15,974 nucleotides of DNA from assembly GCA_009782085.1 (NCBI GenBank), contig WQUN01000039.1, positions 1 through 15,974 on the forward strand, given 5' to 3'. Below are positions 1 to 6,554 of this stretch, in pieces (position 1 is the stretch's first letter; the number at the start of each line of letters is the position of its first letter). The DNA is from Bacillota bacterium (GTDB taxonomy: Bacteria; Bacillota; Clostridia; Lachnospirales; WQUN01). The notes beneath the pieces are model-generated. The model worked only from the letters and a program-made list of their open reading frames with translations. It was not told the origin of the DNA and ran no database searches. The position numbers and the translations under genes are program-made.

Positions 1-97
1 AATCTCAGATTAAAACTTCACAGGCGGAGCCGAAACGCCGAACGCTTCAACGGCGTTCTCGGCGACAGACTGTGAAGATTTTAATCGAGATTCGTAT
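1..97. repeat. Palindromic element family A, copy 1 (left end cut by window edge)
   Basis: This is a MITE-like palindrome of about 100 bp. The outer arms AATCTCAGATTAAAACTTCA (left) and TGAAGATTTTAATCGAGATT (right) are imperfect inverted repeats, and the right end finishes in GATTCGTATA. The centre (32-58) is a GC-rich hairpin. A near-complete second copy lies in the opposite orientation at 13971-14072, and isolated end fragments lie at 3316-3334 and 4145-4163. There is no coding capacity, so any movement would need an enzyme encoded elsewhere. The left few bases (expected ATACG) are outside the window. The element sits directly upstream of the exonuclease promoter. Confidence 0.8.
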
Positions 98-121
98 AAA
101 ATAGCCGCCGCGAGGGACGGC

Positions 122-150
122 TTGATTTATTCATAAATATATAACATAAT
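122..150 (+). promoter_or_regulatory. Sigma-A-type promoter for the exonuclease-topoisomerase operon
   Basis: TTGATT (122-127) and CATAAT (145-150) are separated by 17 bp, close to the vegetative consensus, in an AT-rich island between repeat element A and the first gene. Transcription would start near 157, giving a leader of about 60 nt with GGAGGG before the ATG at 218. An overlapping TATAAC (140-145) is a weaker alternative -10. Confidence 0.65.
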
Positions 151-217
151 ATCATGGATAAAACAACTGAAAGAAATCAACGCGGAAAACGGTTCCGGAG
201 CGGAGGGTGAATAATTC

Positions 218-1057
218 ATGAAACTCCTCCTCGTCGACGGCAGTATGCTCTACTTTCAGATGTATTTCGGCCTGCCGGCGCGCATCCCCGGCAAGGACGG
301 CCGTCCGGTGCACGGCGTTCTGGGCTTTGTCGGCGCGCTGATCAAAATTATAAAATTCACCCTGCCGACCCACGCGGCCGTTCTCTTCGACGGGGAGCAC
401 GAACTTCCGAGGACGGGGATCGATCCCGCATACAAGGCTAACCGCGCCGGCGACGCCCGCCTGACCGGCGATGAGAATCCCTTTTCGCAGCTCCCGGGCG
501 TATACGCCGCGCTGGAGCGCATGGGGGTAGCCCGCGCGGAGATCATGGACGCGGAGGCGGACGACGTCATAGCGGCTTATGCGATTGCATACGGAAACGC
601 TATGCCGATCGTAATCGCCTCTTTGGACAGCGACTTTTTCCAGTTTATAAACGAAAACGTGAGCGTCCTGCGCTATCGCGGGGACAATACATACCTTTGC
701 GGCAGCGCGTATGTTCAGGGCAGATTCGGCATTCCTCCGCGGCTTTACGCGGACTTCAAATCTCTTGTCGGCGACGCCTCCGACAACATAAAGGGCGCGG
801 ACAAAATCGGCCCCAAAACGGCGGCGGCGCTGCTGAACAGATTCGAGAGCCTGGAAGCCGTTATCGAAAGGGCCGATGAGATCACCCGGCCGTCGGTCCG
901 CGAATCCGTGGTACGCAACGCCGGACGGCTCAGGAACAATTACCGGCTGATACAGCTGGACGGCGCGGCGGAGATGCCCTTCGCGGCGGACGAACTGCGC
1001 TACGGATATAACGGTGTGACCACAACCGAAGTGTTGACAGAAATCGGAGTGATGTAA
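218..1057 (+). CDS. 5'-3' exonuclease, stand-alone FEN/Pol I N-terminal-domain family
   Basis: This 279-aa protein matches the 5'-nuclease domain of DNA polymerase I and stand-alone relatives such as B. subtilis YpcP, which remove RNA primers and flaps during Okazaki fragment maturation. The metal-binding acidic residues are all visible: D7 (LLLVDGS), D58 (VLFDGE), the EADD group at 113-116, D137/D139 (SLDSDF) and D186/D189 (VGDASDN). The helix-3-turn-helix DNA-binding motif follows, with GPKTA at 199-203. No polymerase domain follows, since the ORF stops about 50 bp before the next gene. The ATG is supported by GGAGGG about 11 bp upstream. It is probably co-transcribed with the downstream topoisomerase subunit from the promoter at 122-150. 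Family assignment is firm; the exact cellular task is inferred from homologs. Confidence 0.92.
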   Translation: MKLLLVDGSMLYFQMYFGLPARIPGKDGRPVHGVLGFVGALIKIIKFTLPTHAAVLFDGEHELPRTGIDPAYKANRAGDARLTGDENPFSQLPGVYAALERMGVARAEIMDAEADDVIAAYAIAYGNAMPIVIASLDSDFFQFINENVSVLRYRGDNTYLCGSAYVQGRFGIPPRLYADFKSLVGDASDNIKGADKIGPKTAAALLNRFESLEAVIERADEITRPSVRESVVRNAGRLRNNYRLIQLDGAAEMPFAADELRYGYNGVTTTEVLTEIGVM

Positions 1058-1094
1058 ACGATACCGGAAATCGATCAACGCCAAATAACCATAC

Positions 1095-1100
1095 GGAGGT
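1095..1100 (+). promoter_or_regulatory. Strong ribosome binding site that fixes the GTG start of the topoisomerase gene
   Basis: GGAGGT lies 6 nt before GTG at 1107. No ATG with comparable spacing is available in this frame, so this site supports the GTG as the start. Confidence 0.8.
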
Positions 1101-1106
1101 AGCTAA

Positions 1107-3314
1107 GTGCCCGCAAAAACCAAAAAGGACAGCGCTCAGATAGCTCTGGACACCAACCCCCCGATCGAGCAGAATATCGTCCGCACCCTGGAAACGAACT
1201 ACATGCCCTATGTCATGAGCGTGATCATTTCCCGGGCGATACCGGAGATCGACGGCTTCAAGCCCTCGCACAGGAAGCTCCTGTACACCATGTACAAAAT
1301 GGGCCTTCTGACCGGCGGCAGGATCAAATCCGCCGACGTGGTCGGGCAGACGATGCGCCTTAACCCGCACGGCGACCAGGCCATCTACGAGACGCTCGTG
1401 CGGCTGACAAGGGGCTGCGCCGCGCTGCTGCACCCGTTTATCGACTCGAAAGGCAACTTCGGCAAGCAGTATTCCAGGGACATGGCCTACGCCGCCAGCC
1501 GGTACACGGAGGTCAGGCTGGACCCCATCTGCGGCGAGCTCTTCGCGGACATAGACAAGGACACCGTGGACATGGCGGACAACTACAACGGCACCATGAA
1601 GGAGCCGCTGCTGTTCCCGACGACCTTCCCGAACCTTCTGGTGACGCCGAACCAGGGCATCGCCGTCGGCATGGCCAGCTCCGTGTGCAGCTTCAACCTG
1701 AAGGAGGTCTGCGAGGCCGCGATTGCCTATCTGAAGAACAAAGACTGCGACCTGAAAAAATACCTTCTCGCGCCGGATTTTTCGACGGGCGGGCAGCTGC
1801 TGTACAACGAAAAGGAAATCGACGCCGTATACGGGACCGGCCGGGGCGGCTTCAAAGTCCGGGCCAAATACCGTTATGACAAAAAAAGCGGCTGCATAGA
1901 GATAACCGAGATCCCCTACACGACCACCATAGAGATCATAGCCGACAGGATCGTCCAGCTCGTGAAGGCCGGCAAGATCAAAGACATCAACGACGTGCGG
2001 GACGAAACCGACCTGGGCGGCCTTAAAATCGCGATCGACGTCAAAAAGAGCGCCGACCCCGACCTTATCATGCGCAAGCTCTACGGCATGACGACGCTCT
2101 GCGACACTTTCTCGTGCAACTTCAATTTTCTGGTGGACGGGAAGCCGCGCACGATGGGCATAGCGGAAATTCTGGACGAGTGGATCGCGTTCCGCGTCCA
2201 ATGCATAAAGCGGAGGCTGGCCTTCGACATTTCCGGAACGGGGAAAAAGCTGCACCTGCTGGAGGGCCTCTCCGCCGTGTTGCTCGACATCGACAGGGCC
2301 ATAGGCATAATCCGCCGGACGGAGGAGGAAAAGCTGGTCGTCCCGAACCTTATGGAGGGTTTCGGGATCGACGAGGCCCAGGCGGAATACATCGCGGAGA
2401 TACGCCTGCGGAACCTGAACAGGGAGTATCTGCTGAACCGCGCCAAGGAGATCGGCGGCCTGCGCGAAGAGCTGGAGGAGATGCGCCGGGCGCTGGGCTC
2501 CGAGGAAAAGATACGCGAGATGATAACCGCCGATTTGAAGACCGTGATAAAAAAGTACGGAAAGCCCCGCCTGACTGAGATCGTTTACGAGGAGGACGCG
2601 GAGCCGGTCCCGGAGCGCGCGCTGATCGACGACTACGGCGTCAGGCTGTTCCTGACCGCCGGGAACTATTTCAAAAAGATCCCGCTCGCGTCGCTGCGCT
2701 CGTCCGGCGACCACAACGTGAAGCAGGACGACAGGATCGTTCAGGAAACCGAAGCCACGAACAAGTCCGACGTGCTCTTTTTCTCGAACAAAGGCAACTG
2801 TTACAAGGCCAGGGCCTACGACCTCCCGGACGGCAAGGCCTCCGGCCTCGGCGAATACCTGACGAACCTCCTGGCGCTGGAGGACGGCGAGACGATCATC
2901 AGCGTCGCCGCGACCGTTGATTACGAGGGCTTCATGCTGTTCGCCTTCGAAAACGGCAAGGCCGCGAAGATACCGATGAGCGCCTACGAGACCAAGACGA
3001 ACCGGAAAAAGCTGATAAACGCCTGTTCCGTCAAGTCGCCGCTGGTTTTTTCCCGCTGCCTGAGGGAGGACGGGGACTTTTTCGCCACGCGGAACAAGGA
3101 CAAGGCCGTTCTGTTCAACAGCTGCCTGATAAACCCCGTCGGCTCGAAGAATTCCCCTGGCGCGCAGTTTTTCATCTTGGGTAAGATGGGCGTCCTAACG
3201 GGCGTTTACCCGGCGGGGGACGTGGAGACGGAGGACGCGGAGTATTACAGGATCGAACAGATACCGTCCGCCGGGCATTTTCTGAGGGCCGGGACAAAGG
3301 TGAAACAGGCGTAA
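1107..3314 (+). CDS. Type IIA DNA topoisomerase subunit A (ParC/GyrA family, divergent clostridial type)
   Basis: This 735-aa protein is the DNA breakage-reunion subunit of a type IIA topoisomerase, which passes one duplex through another with a GyrB/ParE ATPase partner. The catalytic tyrosine is Y133 in the AASRYTE motif, and the N-terminal winged-helix region has SRAIPEIDGFKPSHRKLLY (42-60). A tower and coiled-coil region follows (about 340-500), then a shortened beta-propeller-like C-terminal domain (about 500-735). No GyrA box (QRRGGRG-like) is visible, which argues against true gyrase supercoiling and for a ParC-like decatenating role. The quinolone-contact position equivalent to Ser80/83 is Gln91 (GDQAIYE) while the acidic position is kept as Glu95. 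The ATPase partner is not in this window, although ParC genes usually sit beside it; it could lie elsewhere. It starts at GTG with a strong RBS, 49 bp after the exonuclease. Assignment as ParC rather than a second GyrA is moderately sure. Confidence 0.9.
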   Translation: MPAKTKKDSAQIALDTNPPIEQNIVRTLETNYMPYVMSVIISRAIPEIDGFKPSHRKLLYTMYKMGLLTGGRIKSADVVGQTMRLNPHGDQAIYETLVRLTRGCAALLHPFIDSKGNFGKQYSRDMAYAASRYTEVRLDPICGELFADIDKDTVDMADNYNGTMKEPLLFPTTFPNLLVTPNQGIAVGMASSVCSFNLKEVCEAAIAYLKNKDCDLKKYLLAPDFSTGGQLLYNEKEIDAVYGTGRGGFKVRAKYRYDKKSGCIEITEIPYTTTIEIIADRIVQLVKAGKIKDINDVRDETDLGGLKIAIDVKKSADPDLIMRKLYGMTTLCDTFSCNFNFLVDGKPRTMGIAEILDEWIAFRVQCIKRRLAFDISGTGKKLHLLEGLSAVLLDIDRAIGIIRRTEEEKLVVPNLMEGFGIDEAQAEYIAEIRLRNLNREYLLNRAKEIGGLREELEEMRRALGSEEKIREMITADLKTVIKKYGKPRLTEIVYEEDAEPVPERALIDDYGVRLFLTAGNYFKKIPLASLRSSGDHNVKQDDRIVQETEATNKSDVLFFSNKGNCYKARAYDLPDGKASGLGEYLTNLLALEDGETIISVAATVDYEGFMLFAFENGKAAKIPMSAYETKTNRKKLINACSVKSPLVFSRCLREDGDFFATRNKDKAVLFNSCLINPVGSKNSPGAQFFILGKMGVLTGVYPAGDVETEDAEYYRIEQIPSAGHFLRAGTKVKQA

Positions 3315-3315
3315 C

Positions 3316-3334
3316 ACGAATCTCAGATTAAAAC
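3316..3334 (+). repeat. Isolated end fragment of palindromic element A
   Basis: ACGAATCTCAGATTAAAAC begins 2 bp after the topoisomerase stop codon. Its last 16 bases are identical to window positions 1-16, then the similarity ends abruptly. It is best read as a truncated or degenerate copy of the element A terminus. Confidence 0.6.
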
Positions 3335-3342
3335 ATGTCATA

Positions 3343-3370
3343 TGTAGGGCAGGGGCTCTGCTCCGCCGCC
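3343..3370. repeat. GC-rich TGTAGGGC-type intergenic palindrome
   Basis: TGTAGGGCAGGGGCTCTGCT followed by CCGCCGCC is an imperfect hairpin starting with the TGTAGGG signature shared with 12301-12330 and 12494-12558, and found inverted at 12381-12410. Short palindromes of this kind are common between genes in clostridial genomes. The rest of the gap (3371-3538) shows no gene, promoter or clear repeat. Confidence 0.6.
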
Positions 3371-3538
3371 TTTGATCTGTTTCCGCTAAAAATTCACGGA
3401 ATTTACCGAATTTAGACTGACCTGCCGCGCGACAACCCGCGCTTGACCGCGGCGGGATTGAAGGGTATACTTGCCGTACCGGGGTGCGAAAACATTGCCA
3501 CCGATTCGCCGCCGACGCTTCCGGCAGCCTTTATAAAC

Positions 3539-3595
3539 TGTCATCCTGAGCGAAGGATCCTAAGCATAAGATTCTTTGCTGCGCTCAGAATGACA
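3539..3595. repeat. CCTGAGCG-type palindromic repeat (family B), copy 1
   Basis: Arms TGTCATCCTGAGCG and CGCTCAGAATGACA bracket a short AT-rich middle; the arms are complementary with one mismatch. Three more copies lie at 5309-5369, 14251-14338 and 15219-15275. All are intergenic and could fold into a long hairpin in RNA from either strand. Confidence 0.8.
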
Positions 3596-3705
3596 AAAAG
3601 GGATTTATAGAGGTTACGTTCGGTCGAATCGGTCATAGGCACATGTTCTCGGCATCCGGCATAAAAGGCCAGCCGGCCAAATTCCGCCAAGGGGGTTGTT
3701 TTATC

Positions 3706-4110
3706 ATGAATGAGCTGCTGAAAGCAAAGAAACTCCGCGTCCTCGGGAATATCCTGCTCGTCATCGCGGGGCTCCTGTTCGCTTTTTTCGTCTGGTCTTT
3801 CGTTTCCTGTACCAGGACGGTCGTCGACGAGTTCAGGAGCGGCAGGATGACCTCGTTTATAGGCAACGTCTATTTGCTCGTCAACTATTACGCGCAAAAC
3901 TCTCTCTTCCATTTCTTCAGGTCGGCGCTGTTTGCCGCGGCCGGGGTGCTTGTGCTGAAGTGGGGAGCTCCGGCTTCTCCCTCCGCGGAAGCTGCGGAGA
4001 CAGTCAATACCGCCGGAAACGGCGGCGACTGGACTCCTTTTGACGCGCCGGAAGAGGCTGACGAAGCCGCCGGGGCCGAAAAGGATGGGGAAGGCGAAGA
4101 AGGTAGGTAA
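3706..4110 (+). CDS. Small membrane protein of unknown function, two helices and acidic tail
   Basis: This gene is not recognised. The 134-aa product starts at an ATG preceded by GGGGG about 10 nt upstream; an in-frame ATG at 3643 has no good RBS. The N-terminus MNELLKAKKLR is positively charged, followed by a strongly hydrophobic helix at about 13-33, an outward-looking segment of about 40 residues, a second shorter hydrophobic stretch (about 72-88) and a hydrophilic tail rich in Ala, Glu, Asp and Gly (about 90-134). The layout suggests an inner-membrane protein whose termini lie in the cytoplasm, by the positive-inside rule. It stands alone between repeats on the same strand as the topoisomerase, about 390 bp away, so it probably has its own transcription start, but no convincing promoter was found. 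Function cannot be assigned. Confidence 0.65.
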   Translation: MNELLKAKKLRVLGNILLVIAGLLFAFFVWSFVSCTRTVVDEFRSGRMTSFIGNVYLLVNYYAQNSLFHFFRSALFAAAGVLVLKWGAPASPSAEAAETVNTAGNGGDWTPFDAPEEADEAAGAEKDGEGEEGR

Positions 4111-4144
4111 ATCAGTATCCTGTTCCGTTCTCCCGACAGGTTCT

Positions 4145-4163
4145 TATACGAATCTCGATATTA
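4145..4163 (+). repeat. Second isolated end fragment of palindromic element A
   Basis: TATACGAATCTCGATATTA matches the other terminus of element A (compare the reverse complement of 78-97). It overlaps the stop codon of the minus-strand oxidoreductase-SCP2 gene, which suggests that the element end supplied the current stop or inserted beside it. Confidence 0.5.
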
Positions 4164-5243
4164 CGCCGGGAATTCAAACGCCTGGTCGAACTTCGGCAGC
4201 AGCACGAAATTTCCCCTGACCTTTAGCCGGCCGATCATAAACGCCTTCTGAGCGCTGCATTTGCCTGCGAGGACGTCGCCCCAGGCCGCCGCGTCGGCCA
4301 GGATCGCCATGTCCGGGCCGTCGGGCGGGGCGCCGTCGTGAAAGACGCATTCGGCGTTGTTGAACTCGAACCAGCCCTCGAAGCTCTCCGCCCCGCTTAT
4401 GCTCACGGCGACCACGGCGGAGAGCCCCCGCGAAGCCTGCGGCCTGAAGCGGCCCGGAAGGCTCCGCGTCGTTTGCCGGCACGTAACGGCGCGCTTCGCG
4501 AAGGGTTCGGTGAGTCCCGCGCCGGGCTCGCGGGCGTCGACCGCGCCTCGGTGCTTTTCCGCGAAAAATTTCACGATTTCCCGGACGTTTTCGTCCTGCC
4601 TGGCGCCGTTCCCGTCGATGTTGAGCCTTTCGCATATCTCGGCCAAAGTTGCCTTCGGCCCGGAGCGCTCCGGCTTGGGCGGTTCGTCCCCGGGGAACGG
4701 GTTTGCGGGCTTCGGAACGATGAACTTCCGGTTTTGCCGGACGAGCCTGTAGAAATCCTCCGCCTGTTTTTCGATAATCCCGGCGATCCCGGCCTCGTTT
4801 TCCGGCCCCTCGCGCACGCCGGCCCTTACGCCGTCATACGCCCCGGCCGCCGTCAGCGTCCGCGAAAGGTATTCCAACGCCTCCGCCTCCCCGCCGCCCG
4901 CGGGGGCGGCGGCAAGCAGCATACAGTTCTTGCCCGCGAACGCCTCCGCGCACTCCGGGAGGCGCAGATATTCCAAAAAGCGCAGCGCGGCGGCGCACAC
5001 CATGCGCATCGGCGCGGACGCCGCCACGACGATGCCGTTTGAGCCGCGCGCGGACGAGATTATCCCGGCGATACTCTCCGCATCCGGGGCGTCTTCCCGG
5101 AAAAACGGGATGTCCGCGCCGTAAAGGTCCGTCTCCTCTATCTCCATGCCCAGTTCCGTAAGCACGCCCGAAACCGTTTCAATCAGCCGCGAGAGCCCGT
5201 AATCGCGGTTCGGCGCGGCGGCGCGCAGCAGAGTTATCCTCAT
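4161..5243 (-). CDS. Flavodoxin-like/FMN-reductase-fold protein fused to a C-terminal SCP2-like domain
   Basis: This 360-aa protein has two parts. Residues 1 to about 175 have the alternating beta-alpha pattern of NADPH-dependent FMN reductases: MRITLLRAA opens strand 1, GIVVAASAPMRMV (70-82) is the central strand and loop, and NCMLLAAAPAGGG (106-118) is a later strand. The usual phosphate-binding loop GSPRxxG/SxT is degenerate here (AAAPNRDYGLSRL), so flavin binding is uncertain. A proline-rich linker (about 178-197) and a helical segment lead into about 250-360, which resembles SCP2/sterol-transfer domains: the DGPDMAILADAAAW strand-helix, then the GKCSAQKAFMIGRLKVRGN signature. SCP2 domains bind acyl chains or lipids. 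The start at 5243 is chosen because AGAGG lies 9 nt upstream; the ATG 9 bp earlier would overlap that site. Divergent from murG. The substrate is unknown. Confidence 0.7.
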   Translation of the reverse strand: MRITLLRAAAPNRDYGLSRLIETVSGVLTELGMEIEETDLYGADIPFFREDAPDAESIAGIISSARGSNGIVVAASAPMRMVCAAALRFLEYLRLPECAEAFAGKNCMLLAAAPAGGGEAEALEYLSRTLTAAGAYDGVRAGVREGPENEAGIAGIIEKQAEDFYRLVRQNRKFIVPKPANPFPGDEPPKPERSGPKATLAEICERLNIDGNGARQDENVREIVKFFAEKHRGAVDAREPGAGLTEPFAKRAVTCRQTTRSLPGRFRPQASRGLSAVVAVSISGAESFEGWFEFNNAECVFHDGAPPDGPDMAILADAAAWGDVLAGKCSAQKAFMIGRLKVRGNFVLLPKFDQAFEFPA

Positions 5244-5308
5244 CTTGCCCATCCTCTCGCGTGGAAAATGTCAGACTTCTTCGGAAATCGCGATAAGCCG
5301 CTTCCGCC

Positions 5309-5369
5309 TGTCACCCTGAGCGCTGCGAAGGGTCTTAAAACAATGATTCTTCGCTGCGCTCAGAATGAC
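5309..5369. repeat. CCTGAGCG-type palindromic repeat (family B), copy 2
   Basis: The copy starts with TGTCACCCTGAGCG and ends with CGCTCAGAATGAC, with a short middle containing GGTCTTAAAA. It lies in the gap between the divergent oxidoreductase-SCP2 gene and murG, so it would fall in or near the 5' leader of the minus-strand gene. Confidence 0.8.
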
Positions 5370-5410
5370 GGCGTTAATTTTCGAAGAAATCTGCTGCCGT
5401 TGTTATATTT

Positions 5411-5439
5411 TTGCTTTTATACATATAAATGTTTATAAT
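5411..5439 (+). promoter_or_regulatory. Sigma-A-type promoter for murG
   Basis: TTGCTT (5411-5416) and a perfect TATAAT (5434-5439) are 17 bp apart, in an AT-rich stretch that stands out from the GC-rich surroundings. The predicted leader is about 44 nt. The same AT-rich block could also hold the divergent promoter of the minus-strand gene, but no clear match was seen. Confidence 0.75.
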
Positions 5440-5489
5440 AATGGAAAAATTTATACATGAAATTTTTGCGGATTGGACGCTGATATGCC

Positions 5490-6545
5490 ATGAAAAGAAT
5501 CATCCTGACGGGCGGCGGCACCGCCGGGCACGTCACGCCGAGCCTGGCGCTGCTGCCGGGGCTTAAAAGGGCCGGGTACGAGGTCTTTTACATAGGGAGC
5601 AAAAACGGCATCGAGAAGGACATAATGGCCGGGACCGGCGTTCCGTATTACGGGATATCCGCGGGAAAGCTCCGGCGTTACCTGGATCTGCGCAACATAA
5701 CGGACGTTTTCAGGGTGCTGAGGGGCTTCGGGGAGGCCGCGCGGCTCGTCCGGGAGCTGAAGCCGGACGCCGTGTTCTCGAACGGCGGCTTCGTGGCCGC
5801 GCCGGTGGTGGCCGCGGCTAAAATGGCGAAGGTGAAGGCGGCCGTCCACGAGTCCGACATTACGCCGGGCCTCGCGAACAGGCTCTCCATCCCGTTCGCG
5901 GACGTGGTCTGCGTCAACTTTCCGGAGACCGCGGCGCGCATCCGCGGCGGGAAGGCCGTGCTTACGGGCTGCCCGATCCGGCCGGAGCTGTTCGGCGGGA
6001 GCAAAAAGGCGGGCGCGGAGCTGTGCGCGTTCCACGATACGAAGCCCGTCCTGCTGGCGATAGGCGGGAGCCTAGGCTCGGTCAAAATCAACGAGGCGCT
6101 GAGAGCCTCTCTGGGGCGGCTCTGCGCTGACTTCAACGTCGCGCACGTCTGCGGCAAAAACAACGCGGCGCAGGAAATAAAAGCGCGCGGCTACAGGCAG
6201 TTCGAGTACGTGACCGGTGAACTGCCGCACCTGTTCGCCTACGCCGACGCGGTGATCTCCCGCGCGGGCGCGAACACCATCTTCGAGCTCCTGGCGCTCC
6301 AGAAGCCGAACCTCCTGATCCCGCTCTCCAAAAAGGCCAGCAGGGGCGACCAGATACTAAACGCGGAATCCTTCCGCCGCCAGGGGTTCAGCGCGGTCCT
6401 GAATGAAGAGGAACTCACGCCGGAGAGCCTGGCGGAGGCGGCCGCGGATCTGTATGTCCACAGGGAAAAATACAGGCGGGCCATGTCGGCCTGCCCGGTG
6501 AAGAACGGGGCGGAGGAGGTTTTGAAGGTGATAAAGGCGCTGTAG
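5490..6545 (+). CDS. murG: UDP-GlcNAc:lipid I N-acetylglucosaminyltransferase MurG
   Basis: MurG adds GlcNAc to lipid I on the inner face of the membrane, giving lipid II for peptidoglycan. The 351-aa length is typical. The N-terminal domain has the glycine loop GGGTAGHVTP (8-17) and NGGFVAAP (98-105). The C-terminal GT-B domain has the second glycine loop GGSLGS (192-197) and SRAGANTIFEL (257-267), with the donor-binding glutamate E266. Two positions differ from the E. coli form: the HEQN motif is HESD (120-123) and the late motif reads SRGDQILNA (284-292). HESD variants are, from memory, common in Clostridia. The gene stands outside any visible division/cell wall cluster and has its own promoter (5411-5439). 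The Shine-Dalgarno site is weak (GGA, 12 nt upstream), but the start fits the family N-terminus. Confidence 0.93.
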   Translation: MKRIILTGGGTAGHVTPSLALLPGLKRAGYEVFYIGSKNGIEKDIMAGTGVPYYGISAGKLRRYLDLRNITDVFRVLRGFGEAARLVRELKPDAVFSNGGFVAAPVVAAAKMAKVKAAVHESDITPGLANRLSIPFADVVCVNFPETAARIRGGKAVLTGCPIRPELFGGSKKAGAELCAFHDTKPVLLAIGGSLGSVKINEALRASLGRLCADFNVAHVCGKNNAAQEIKARGYRQFEYVTGELPHLFAYADAVISRAGANTIFELLALQKPNLLIPLSKKASRGDQILNAESFRRQGFSAVLNEEELTPESLAEAAADLYVHREKYRRAMSACPVKNGAEEVLKVIKAL

Positions 6546-6554
6546 TACAGCGCC
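6536..6554. terminator. Palindrome between convergent genes, possible bidirectional terminator
   Basis: GGCGCTGTAGTACAGCGCC is a perfect palindrome around one central base. It spans the murG stop and ends 1 bp before the stop codon of the converging LtaS-like gene. There is no T-tract on either side, so factor-independent termination would be weak; its position between convergent genes is the main support. Confidence 0.4.

Noticed and set aside
930..2714. Long minus-strand reading frame of 594 codons
   Set aside because: It lies antisense to the well-supported topoisomerase gene, and its composition (runs of Val, Asp, Gln, Arg) is that of a shadow frame in GC-rich DNA.
1107..3314. Assignment of the topoisomerase as GyrA
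   Set aside because: No GyrA box is visible in the C-terminal domain and the N-terminal motifs are divergent, so a specific gyrA symbol was not used.
4338..5042. Plus-strand frame of 234 codons
   Set aside because: It is antisense to the oxidoreductase-SCP2 gene, no domain is recognisable, and its Arg/Pro-rich composition is typical of shadow frames.
5309..5369. Riboswitch in the gap before the oxidoreductase-SCP2 gene
   Set aside because: The structure is explained by a repeat family present in three other unrelated gaps, and no riboswitch core was recognised.
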